A DNA stretch of 64,000 bases from Methylobacterium sp. 2A. GTDB taxonomy: Bacteria > Pseudomonadota > Alphaproteobacteria > Rhizobiales > Beijerinckiaceae. The notes below the pieces were generated by a model. That model made no database searches, was not told the DNA's origin, and saw only the letters and a list, made by a program, of their open reading frames with translations. A program made the translations under genes and the position numbers. Positions 8,102-17,272 of the stretch are shown piece by piece. The stretch covers positions 1 through 64,000 of the forward strand of contig NZ_VUOK01000034.1 in NCBI RefSeq assembly GCF_009806555.1. Reading direction: 5' to 3'. Positions within the stretch are counted from its first letter, which is position 1. Each line of letters begins with the position of its first letter.

Positions 8102-11100
8102 TTAGAACCGCAGGGTGAAGTTGCCCTTCACGGCTTGGTCCTGCGCGTGTGCGCCGGTCTGGCCGGTATAGGCCACGCCAAGACTGGCGTTCGGCGCCAC
8201 CGCCAGATCCAGACCCACCTGCGCCACCAGCGCGTCCCGGTCGATCGGCACGCCCGCGCTCAGGAAGGCCGGGCCGCCCGCCCCGAAGGCCAGCAGAGCC
8301 GTCGGCACCACATCCCCGAACGCCCGCCGGTAGCCGACCAAGCCCCGCAGCGTCACCGGAAGGCCGAGCCCCAGATCCAGGCGCGTCTGCGCCCGCACGC
8401 CCGCGGTCGCCGCACCCAGATCGTAGTCGCGCGCCAAGCTCACCAGCGCCGCCGCGCCCCCGGCCTCCGCGAACCCGTCCCGCCGGATCCCGACATACGC
8501 CCCGCCCACGAACGGCTCGACATACGAGGCCGCCGGCTGCACCGCGAAAGCCGCCCCGTCCTTCGACACCAGAGCCGCCGCCGCCGGCTCACCCAGCGCG
8601 ATCCGCCAGCCGATCTCGCCGAACCCCTGAACCGTGTAGCCGCCGCCATGCCCGCTCAGCGTGTCGGACAGCCCGTACAGAACCGCCCGGCGCGTGCGCG
8701 TGTCGGTATCGGCGTAGATCACGCCCAGCCGCAGCGACAGCGGACCGGCCGCGGTGCCGCCATACACGCCGCCGAACCCGCTCTTCAGCGTCGCGCTCTC
8801 CGCCCGGCTGGTGCCGCCCGTCCGGCCGGCGCTGTCGAGGGAGGCCTCGGTGTAGCCGCCGACCACGCCGAAGCGCAGCCCGTTGGCCAGCCGCACATCC
8901 GCGCCCGCCGCGAAGCCCGCGATCTGCCGGTCGAGGGGGAACGCGTTGCCGCCGCCCTCGGCCGTGCCGAACGACCCGAAGCCCTGGCCCCACAGCCCGA
9001 ACACCTGCGGATCGAGGGTCCGCACCGGCACGTTCGCCACCACCGGCGCCCGGCCGGGCAGGTCGGCCGTGTAGGCGGCGGGCAGGGTGCCGTCGTCGAG
9101 CCCGGTGCCGGGATTGCCCCAGCGCAGCCGGTCGAGCACCGCCTCGCGCACGAAGAAGGCGGTCTCGTAGGCCGCCGACACCGTGCCGGCATGGATGTCG
9201 CCGGCCAGCGCCCGGAAGCCGGCATCCGCCTCGGTGGTGGTGAAGGCCACCGCCGCGTCGGTGAGCCGGCCGGCGCCGAGTGCCTGGACGGCGTTGGCCG
9301 CAGCCCAGCCGTTGCGGCTGGTGGCGGAGGCGGAAAACGGCACGTCGTTGCGGGTGAGCGTCAGGTCGACCTCGTTGGGCAGGTAGCGCAGACCCGGGGA
9401 CAGGAAGGCGAGGTTGGACGTGACGCCGGCGAACTGTCCGGAGACGCCGCCTGCGGCCGACAGGATGGTGTAGGTGGTGCGCGGGTTGTAGGCGCCGGCG
9501 GCGGCCAGCACCTGGACGGTGCCGCCCGACAGCGCGGCGGTGCCGCCGGCATTGATCCGGTCGGCCTGTCCGGCGGCGTTGGCCTCGACGCGGTAGGTCG
9601 AGCCGGGCGCGAAGGCGGCGCTGCCGGTGACGGTGAGCGTGCCGATCGAGTTGCCCGGCGACACGGTGCCGCCCGTGAGCGCGCTGATCCCGCCCACCGT
9701 GCCCGAGCCGCCGAGCAGGCCGCCGGATCCGACCGAGACGGTGCCCGTGATGGTGCCGTTGGCCGAGAGGGCACCGCCCTGGCCGATGCGGACGTCGAGG
9801 CCGAGGCGGTCGCCGGCATCCATGCGCAGCGTGCCGGTGACGTTCCCGAAGTAGCCGGCCGCCGAGTAGAGGTCGAGGCGGCTCCAGTAGCTGAGCGGAC
9901 TGCCGTAGAAGGCGGCGAGCGCGTTGGTCTCGGTGTTGACCAGGATCTGGTTGATCGTGCCGGTGGAGAGCTGGCCGTAGAGGCCGCCATTCGGGGCGAG
10001 GGTCTTGGCCGCCGCGGTCGAGCCGCCGTAGAGGGGCGCGAGCAGGATCGAGGCGTCGGGCCCGCCGGCCGGCGCCGGCTCGCGCGGCGCCTGGGCGAAG
10101 GTGAGGGTGGGCAGGCCGTAGGTCAGGCGGGACTGGTAGAGGGCCTGGTTGGCGGCCGAGGGGATGTAGGGGTTGCCGGCCTGGTTGGCGGCGCTGCCGG
10201 CGCAGGCGGCGACGGTGTTGCCGCACTGGGCGGCGAGGTAGGCCTGGAGTTCGCCCTGGGCCTTCACGAACTGGGCCGGCAGGTTGATCGCCGTGCCGGT
10301 CACCGCGGCGTTGTCGATATAGGCCGGATTGGTGAAGGCCTGGGCGAGATCGTAATAGGAATGGGCCCGGGCGCCGATCACGTCGAGCACGTAGTGCACG
10401 CCCAGCACGCTGCGGCTCTCGCCATACTCCGACGCGCGCAAGAGCATACTCTGGTATTGCTGTGGCACCAGCATCCCCAGGAGCATTCCGTAGCTGAATC
10501 CGTAGGCGGCGTGGCCGCTCGGGAAGGACGGATTGGTATCGACGCCGATCACCGCCAACGGATTGTAGATCGTGATCCGCGAAGGGGCGACCTGATAGGG
10601 ACGCGAGCTGCCATAGGGATCCTGGCCGGTCTGGGTATTCGAAACGCCGTACGCCAGGTCGTAGACGCTGTTGGTAGTGTTGGGCAGGCCGTTAGCGGTC
10701 GGCAGGCTGTAGCCGGCCGGCGCGCCTGCCGGGACCGGCCTGGTGCCGGGGACGTATGTGCTCGGATTGTTGGCCGCGCCGTTGGCGAAGTAGTTCTTGG
10801 CGATCGCGGAATCGCCCCCCGCGATGGCAAAGGCGGATGACAGCAGCTTGTCGACCGAGGCGAGCGGCCCCTTGCTGCCGCCCGCCACGCCCTTCTGGTA
10901 GATCGGGCCGAGAACGGCGCCGTACCCGCCCACCGGCTGCCTCGGCGTAATTCCGTTGACGGTCGTCTGATCCGGCAGGCCGCCGGCAAGGTTGGCACCT
11001 GCGCCATACGCGGTCAGACCGGCCGGCGAGTAGGCGTTGCCCGCGGAGAAGAACAAGTTCATGTCGCTGACCGCCAGCCCCCTGCGGCTGGCCGAGGAAT

Positions 11101-11302
11101 TGTTCAAAGCAACCGTCGCGTCGAGGTTGCTTTGAAGGGTCGCCTGACCGACCGGTGTCGCGTTGAGGCTCAGATAAGGGCCGAGCAGATTCAGGACATT
11201 GGCATTCGCCGGTGTGATTCCGGCTGTCTGGGCGTGTGCTTCCGATCCCAGAAACGACGCCGCGGCAAGCGCTATGATCGAAACATGACCCGACAACCGC
11301 AT
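8102..11302 (-). CDS. PAP2-type phosphatase fused to an autotransporter
   Basis: 1066-aa predicted outer-membrane protein. A signal peptide ends near AHA-Q at residues 24-25. Residues about 230-310 carry the PAP2/class A acid phosphatase signature: RP at 234-235 (the usual lysine six residues before is Gln), PSGH at 261-264, and SRSVLGVHYVLD at 296-307 with Arg297 and catalytic His303. Residues about 490-680 are Gly/Ser/Thr/Asn-rich with repeated GGTxxLSGGT-like units, typical of an autotransporter beta-helix with a passenger-associated repeat. The last 260 or so residues fit a 12-strand barrel ending in NFTLRF, a terminal aromatic recognised by the BAM machinery. It would expose or secrete a phosphatase. 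Monocistronic. Upstream DNA is unusually A+T-rich for this genome. Confidence 0.88.
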   Translation of the reverse strand: MRLSGHVSIIALAAASFLGSEAHAQTAGITPANANVLNLLGPYLSLNATPVGQATLQSNLDATVALNNSSASRRGLAVSDMNLFFSAGNAYSPAGLTAYGAGANLAGGLPDQTTVNGITPRQPVGGYGAVLGPIYQKGVAGGSKGPLASVDKLLSSAFAIAGGDSAIAKNYFANGAANNPSTYVPGTRPVPAGAPAGYSLPTANGLPNTTNSVYDLAYGVSNTQTGQDPYGSSRPYQVAPSRITIYNPLAVIGVDTNPSFPSGHAAYGFSYGMLLGMLVPQQYQSMLLRASEYGESRSVLGVHYVLDVIGARAHSYYDLAQAFTNPAYIDNAAVTGTAINLPAQFVKAQGELQAYLAAQCGNTVAACAGSAANQAGNPYIPSAANQALYQSRLTYGLPTLTFAQAPREPAPAGGPDASILLAPLYGGSTAAAKTLAPNGGLYGQLSTGTINQILVNTETNALAAFYGSPLSYWSRLDLYSAAGYFGNVTGTLRMDAGDRLGLDVRIGQGGALSANGTITGTVSVGSGGLLGGSGTVGGISALTGGTVSPGNSIGTLTVTGSAAFAPGSTYRVEANAAGQADRINAGGTAALSGGTVQVLAAAGAYNPRTTYTILSAAGGVSGQFAGVTSNLAFLSPGLRYLPNEVDLTLTRNDVPFSASATSRNGWAAANAVQALGAGRLTDAAVAFTTTEADAGFRALAGDIHAGTVSAAYETAFFVREAVLDRLRWGNPGTGLDDGTLPAAYTADLPGRAPVVANVPVRTLDPQVFGLWGQGFGSFGTAEGGGNAFPLDRQIAGFAAGADVRLANGLRFGVVGGYTEASLDSAGRTGGTSRAESATLKSGFGGVYGGTAAGPLSLRLGVIYADTDTRTRRAVLYGLSDTLSGHGGGYTVQGFGEIGWRIALGEPAAAALVSKDGAAFAVQPAASYVEPFVGGAYVGIRRDGFAEAGGAAALVSLARDYDLGAATAGVRAQTRLDLGLGLPVTLRGLVGYRRAFGDVVPTALLAFGAGGPAFLSAGVPIDRDALVAQVGLDLAVAPNASLGVAYTGQTGAHAQDQAVKGNFTLRF

Positions 11303-11577
11303 AGACCGACCCCTGCAATGATTCGCTGAATGCGAACGCGCGAGGCAGAATGCAAATTATCCCAAGATCGCCAGCGTCATAAAAAGTCATAATCCATATG
11401 ACCTTAGCCTGTTGTACAGCAACAACACAAAGTTAATCGGCAAAGTATTCTCCGATCGATGGACATATTCTGACGAATGCATTGTCACAAGGGCAAGGTG
11501 AAAGCGAAATCGACCGGCATCAACTTGTGGCGATCGGTCTTCGCACGCGGGTACGGCATGATCGCGCCGGCCGCGAT
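11303..11577. other. A+T-rich promoter region of the autotransporter gene
   Basis: The gap between the autotransporter start and the groL terminator is much richer in A+T than its surroundings, especially 11345-11480. GTCAT occurs at 11376-11380 and again at 11386-11390, with an inverted GTCATA at 11397-11402. TGTTG at 11410-11414 pairs with CAACA at 11420-11424. These lie 75-120 bases upstream of the start codon and could be regulator sites; none is a perfect match to a known operator. Confidence 0.4.
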
Positions 11578-11606
11578 AACAGAAAAGGGCCGCCTCTCGG
11601 CGACCC
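11578..11606 (-). terminator. Rho-independent terminator of groESL
   Basis: Read on the minus strand, GGGTCGCC and GGCGGCCC (11606-11599 and 11594-11587) form an 8-bp stem with a GAGA loop, followed by TTTTCTGTT. It starts about 30 bases after the groL stop. Confidence 0.8.
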
Positions 11607-11636
11607 CCTCCCTTCGTCTCAGCGGGTGGCTTGGAC

Positions 11637-13325
<1,689 letters not shown>

Positions 13326-13351
13326 TCAAAGGGCGGTGACGGGTGATCCGA

Positions 13352-13642
13352 TCAGGCGGCGACGACGCCCATGATGTCGGATTCCTTCATGATCAGGAGA
13401 TCCTGACCGTCGATCTTGACCTCGGTGCCGGACCACTTGCCGAACAGGACGCGGTCGCCGGCCTTGACGTCGAGCGCGTTGACGCGGCCCTGCTCGTCGC
13501 GGGCGCCGGGGCCGACGGCGACGATCTCGCCTTCCTGCGGCTTCTCCTTGGCGGTGTCCGGGATGATGATGCCGCCCTTGGTCTTCTCTTCGCTCTCGAT
13601 GCGACGGACGACCACGCGGTCGTGCAGCGGACGGAACTTCAT
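13352..13642 (-). CDS. groS: Co-chaperonin GroES
   Basis: 96-aa 10-kDa cap of the GroEL chamber. Begins [20 protein letters not shown] and contains the mobile loop [16 protein letters not shown] and the roof segment [19 protein letters not shown]. First gene of the groESL operon; the promoter and CIRCE operator lie 71-136 bases upstream. AGAGGGCAGCTC precedes the ATG and contains the ribosome binding site. Confidence 0.98.
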   Translation of the reverse strand: MKFRPLHDRVVVRRIESEEKTKGGIIIPDTAKEKPQEGEIVAVGPGARDEQGRVNALDVKAGDRVLFGKWSGTEVKIDGQDLLIMKESDIMGVVAA

Positions 13643-13712
13643 GAGCTGCCCTCTTGCTTCAGGTCTTGAGTTGGCGTTGATGCGGCCGGCGGGACCGCCG
13701 CGAACTCGACTG

Positions 13713-13739
13713 TTAGCACTCTGTCTCGGCGAGTGCCAA
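13713..13739 (-). promoter_or_regulatory. CIRCE operator for HrcA
   Basis: TTAGCACTC at 13713-13721, a 9-base spacer, and GAGTGCCAA at 13731-13739. This matches the TTAGCACTC-N9-GAGTGCTAA consensus at 17 of 18 positions. HrcA bound here would repress groESL in the absence of heat stress. It lies immediately downstream of the promoter boxes, overlapping the likely transcript start. Confidence 0.95.
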
Positions 13740-13749
13740 AGACGGCCGC

Positions 13750-13778
13750 GAGATAGGCGCGGTCCGGTTCCGTGTCAA
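13750..13778 (-). promoter_or_regulatory. Sigma-70 promoter of groESL
   Basis: On the minus strand TTGACA (13778-13773) and TATCTC (13755-13750) are separated by exactly 17 bases. The -35 box is a perfect consensus. The predicted start of transcription falls within about 10 bases of the CIRCE element. Confidence 0.8.
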
Positions 13779-13835
13779 GGCTGTCGCACCTCAAGCGGCC
13801 AAGCTTCCGTTCCCTCCCGTGGATGATGCGCTGCG

Positions 13836-14822
13836 ATGCTGAACCTGCACGGTTCCGAAGGCCCGGTCGCGCCAGACAGCGCCCGATCCGTGGCTCGCGA
13901 GGCCGTCTGGCTCGATCTCAACGACCCGAGTTCGGAGGAGGCGCAAGCGGTCGAGGCCGCGACCGGCCTGCGCGTGCCGTCGCGCGCCGCCCTGTCGGAG
14001 GTCGAGACATCGAGCCGTCTCCGCCGGGTGAAGGGCGGCCTCTCGCTCTCGACGCCGATGATCACCTTCGAGCGGAGCGAATCGCAGCTGAAGCCCCTGG
14101 GCTTCCTGCTGACGAAGGATCACCTCGTCACGATCCGCTTCCACGAATTGCGCGCCTTCGACTCGTCCGCCAAGCGGATCGCGGAGGGCGACGGCAGCAC
14201 GAGCCCCAGCGAGATCTTCCTCGTGGTCCTGGAGGAGCTGGTGGACAGCCTCGCGGACGCGCTGGAGGACATGGGCTCCGAACTCGACGCGCTCTCCACC
14301 CGGATCTTCGATTTCGACCTGCGCGGCGCGGACCGCCGGCGGCTGGAGAGTCCGCCGCCCCGGCGCCGCGACCTCGCGCTGCGCCGGATCCTGCGCGGGA
14401 TCAGCAACCGCGGCAAGGTGCTGGGCAAGATCCGGGCGAGCCTGCTCGGCCTGGAGCGGATCGTGCCGTTCGTGGCGGCGGCCTGCGACGGCCTCGGCCT
14501 GCCCGAGGACGGGCGATTCGACACGATCCGGCGGGATATCGAATCCCTCGACGAATTTGAGACGCGGCTCGCCGAGAACGTGCAGTTCCTGCTCGACGCG
14601 GCCCTCGGCCTGATCAACATCGAGCAGAACAACGTCTTCCGCGTACTGACCGTCGTGTCGGTGGTGGGCGTGCCGCCGACGCTGATCGCCTCCATGTACG
14701 GCATGAACTTCAAGCACATGCCGGAACTCGACTGGACCTACGGCTACCCCTACGCGCTGGCCCTCATCGTCCTGAGCGCGCTGGCGCCGATAGTCTATTT
14801 CCGTATTCGTGGGTGGTTTTGA
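13836..14822 (+). CDS. corA: CorA-family divalent cation transporter
   Basis: 328-aa protein with the CorA layout: a large cytoplasmic N-terminal alpha/beta domain, a long helical stalk (about residues 190-270), and two C-terminal membrane segments. The signature YGMNF ends the first segment (IASMYGMNFKHMPELDW), so it belongs to the GMN family that conducts Mg2+ or, in some members, Co2+, Ni2+ or Zn2+. The short loop MPELDW and second segment (ALALIVLSALAPIVYFRIRG) complete the pore. No neighbouring metal genes narrow the substrate. Confidence 0.9.
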   Translation: MLNLHGSEGPVAPDSARSVAREAVWLDLNDPSSEEAQAVEAATGLRVPSRAALSEVETSSRLRRVKGGLSLSTPMITFERSESQLKPLGFLLTKDHLVTIRFHELRAFDSSAKRIAEGDGSTSPSEIFLVVLEELVDSLADALEDMGSELDALSTRIFDFDLRGADRRRLESPPPRRRDLALRRILRGISNRGKVLGKIRASLLGLERIVPFVAAACDGLGLPEDGRFDTIRRDIESLDEFETRLAENVQFLLDAALGLINIEQNNVFRVLTVVSVVGVPPTLIASMYGMNFKHMPELDWTYGYPYALALIVLSALAPIVYFRIRGWF

Positions 14823-15028
14823 GACTTCGATACAGGCCCGCTTGCGCCGTATCCTGGTACCCAAAACAAACTCGCCGCTGAATGCACGAAACAATCCGGA
14901 CTATTCGTTTGCGGTTCAAGCCAGCCAAAGATCATACAAATTGTTCAACTGCAAAGTTTGATGCTCATTTTAGCGATCAATTAACGCTCTCATGTCTTGT
15001 TTCGGCGCACGTGACAGCGAGCCGAAAC

Positions 15029-16489
15029 ATGTTCAAGCGATCCATATACAGCGAGGCCGACGCCAAGATCGAGGCGCTGGACCGATCGCTGGCGATCATC
15101 GAATTTTCGTTGGATGGCAGCATCTTACGTGCCAACGAAAATTTTTTGAAGGTGGTCAGATACTCTCAGGCCGAACTGGTCGGCAAGCATCATCGCATCT
15201 TCATCGAGGATGCTTACGCCCAATCGGCCGAATATGCGGAATTCTGGGCCAAGCTGACGAAGGGCCAGTTCGTGACCGGCGAATTCCTCCGGCTCGACAG
15301 GGACAAGAACCCGGTCTGGCTGGAAGCCACCTATAACCCGATCCTGGATGCGCAGGGCAAACCGGTAAAGGTGGTCAAATTCGCCTCCGACATCTCGGCG
15401 AAGAAGAAGCAGATCGGCCGGCTGATGTCGATGATCGACAACATGCCGGTCGCCGTGATGACCGCGGATCCGAAGGACAACTTCCGGATCGATTACCTGA
15501 ACGCGACATCGCGCAGGACCCTCGGGCCGCTCGAACAGTATCTCCCGATCAAGGTCGACGAGATGATGAACAACTCATTCGACGTGTTCCACAAGAATCC
15601 GCACCACCAGCGCTCGATGCTGGCGGATGCGAGCCGCCTTCCGCACCGGACCAAGATCAAGGTCGGCCCTGAGACGCTCGACCTTCAGGTCACGGCGGTC
15701 AACGACGAGAAGGGGAACTATATCGGGCCGATGCTGACCTGGGCCGTGGTCTCCGCGCAGGTTCAGATGGCCTCCGAGGTGACGCGGGTGGTCGAGGCGG
15801 TCGGGTCGGCAATCCAGGAGATGCAGCAATCCGCCGAAGGGCTGACTCAATCGGCCGATGCCGCGCGCGAGCAGGCCGCCTCGGTCGCGGTGAATTCGGA
15901 GCAGATGAACAACGCGATCCAGGAAATCTCCGGCCAAGTCGGGCGCGTCTCCGAGCGGGCGCAGCAGATCGCCACGCAGGCCGAGACCACTGACGTGACG
16001 ATGCGGCAACTCGCCGAGAACGCCCGGAAGGTCGATGCCGTCGTCGCGATGATCAAGTCGATCGCCGATCAGACGAATCTGCTGGCGCTGAACGCCACGA
16101 TCGAGGCCGCCCGGGCGGGGGCCGCCGGCCGCGGCTTCGCTGTGGTGGCCAGCGAGGTCAAGGCGCTCGCCGAGCAGACCGCCAAGGCGACCGGTGAGAT
16201 CACCCAGCAGGTCTCGGCCATTCAGAGCGCGACCGGCGAGGCGGTGGGCGCCATCGATATGATCACCGCGGCGGTCGGCGAGCTCTCCAAGCTGACGCTG
16301 GCCATGGCCAGCGCCGTGGAGGAGCAGGCGGTCTCGACCCAGGAGATGTCGGGCAGCATCGGCGGGGTCTCGCGGGCGGCGAGCGCGACGGGCCAATTCG
16401 CCGTCGCGGTCCGCGGCATCGCCGGGAGCCTGGCGGACCATTCCTCGGGCCTGTCGGAAAGCGTCAGCCGCTTCATGAACGCGGGCTGA
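15029..16489 (+). CDS. Cytoplasmic methyl-accepting chemotaxis protein with PAS domains
   Basis: 486-aa soluble chemoreceptor. Residues about 15-125 are a PAS domain of the aerotaxis type (RSLAIIEFSLDGSILRANEN, ending VVKFASDISAKKKQ). A second PAS-like unit follows at about 130-240. The C-terminal half is a methyl-accepting signalling coiled coil with the hairpin tip SIADQTNLLALNATIEAARA and GRGFAVVASEVKALAEQTA. No membrane segment and no C-terminal CheR-binding pentapeptide. It probably senses an internal redox or metabolic cue. The ATG at 15029 is preferred because the upstream extension from 14882 is A+T-rich with an unrelated composition. Confidence 0.9.
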   Translation: MFKRSIYSEADAKIEALDRSLAIIEFSLDGSILRANENFLKVVRYSQAELVGKHHRIFIEDAYAQSAEYAEFWAKLTKGQFVTGEFLRLDRDKNPVWLEATYNPILDAQGKPVKVVKFASDISAKKKQIGRLMSMIDNMPVAVMTADPKDNFRIDYLNATSRRTLGPLEQYLPIKVDEMMNNSFDVFHKNPHHQRSMLADASRLPHRTKIKVGPETLDLQVTAVNDEKGNYIGPMLTWAVVSAQVQMASEVTRVVEAVGSAIQEMQQSAEGLTQSADAAREQAASVAVNSEQMNNAIQEISGQVGRVSERAQQIATQAETTDVTMRQLAENARKVDAVVAMIKSIADQTNLLALNATIEAARAGAAGRGFAVVASEVKALAEQTAKATGEITQQVSAIQSATGEAVGAIDMITAAVGELSKLTLAMASAVEEQAVSTQEMSGSIGGVSRAASATGQFAVAVRGIAGSLADHSSGLSESVSRFMNAG

Positions 16490-16517
16490 TCCGGCGTCCG
16501 GCCATGGCGCGGATCGC

Positions 16518-17231
16518 TCAGTCCCGGGCGAGCTGCGCCCGGCCGATCGCGAAGACCCGCCCATCTCCGAGGAGGTGGGCGGTGAAACCCTTCGGGAACA
16601 GCCCGTCGATCGCCTTGTCGCGCACGTTCAGGCCGCCCGCATAGGCGCCGAAGGCCGGCATCACGAGGCGGGTGCCGTCGGTGACGAAGCAGCGGCGGCG
16701 CACCGCGCGGCCCCGCATCGCGACCTTGCCGCAGGGATGGAGGTGGCCGGCGATCTCGCCGGGGGCATCGCCCGGGCTCGGCTCGTGGCGCAGGAGCAGA
16801 CCGCCGAGCGTCAGCGCCTCGGCGTAGCGGCCGCCGACACCCTCGCTGACCGCGGCATCATGGTTCCCGGCGATCCACACCCAGTCCCGGCCCTCCTGCA
16901 GCGCCGCCACCAGCGCGCGGTCGCCCGGTTCCATCCGCTCCGGTCCCCTTGCGTCGTGGAAGGAATCGCCCAGCGCCACCACCCGGGCGGGATCGTGGCG
17001 CACCACCGCCTCGTGCAGGCAGGCCAGGGTCTCGCGGGTGTCGTAGGGCGGCAGGAACTGGCCGGAGCGGGCCGCGTAGGACGACCCCTTCTCCAGATGG
17101 AGATCGGACACGATCAGCGTCCGGTGCTCCGGCAGCCAGAGACCGCCGCAGAGGTCGAGCACCAGGGTCTCGCCCGCAAGGTGAAGGGTCGGGTGCTTGT
17201 GAGTCTTCTCGAGTCTCAGGCCGGCCGCCAA
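16518..17231 (-). CDS. pdeM: Ligase-associated DNA damage response phosphoesterase PdeM
   Basis: Metallophosphoesterase (about 237 aa). All calcineurin-type metal motifs are visible: SDLHLEKG, VALGDSFHD, IAGNHD and IAGHLHP. The SDLHLEKGSSYAARSGQFLPPY segment is typical of PdeM, found with a DEXH helicase, an ATP-dependent ligase and an exonuclease in bacterial DNA repair islands. No ATG or GTG fits. The TTG at 17231 has GAGGA 7 bases upstream and gives the usual length; starting 42 bases after the helicase stop is also sensible. The helicase partner is immediately upstream; the ligase and exonuclease are not in this window. Confidence 0.82.
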   Translation of the reverse strand: MAAGLRLEKTHKHPTLHLAGETLVLDLCGGLWLPEHRTLIVSDLHLEKGSSYAARSGQFLPPYDTRETLACLHEAVVRHDPARVVALGDSFHDARGPERMEPGDRALVAALQEGRDWVWIAGNHDAAVSEGVGGRYAEALTLGGLLLRHEPSPGDAPGEIAGHLHPCGKVAMRGRAVRRRCFVTDGTRLVMPAFGAYAGGLNVRDKAIDGLFPKGFTAHLLGDGRVFAIGRAQLARD

Positions 17232-17272
17232 GATCGCATCCTCGGAATCGTCGGGGGAGGGCGGATCAGCGG

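Noticed and set aside
7727..10840. Very long open frame on the plus strand
   Set aside because: It is antisense to the autotransporter, with an Arg/Gly/Ala-rich translation typical of shadow frames in high-G+C DNA.
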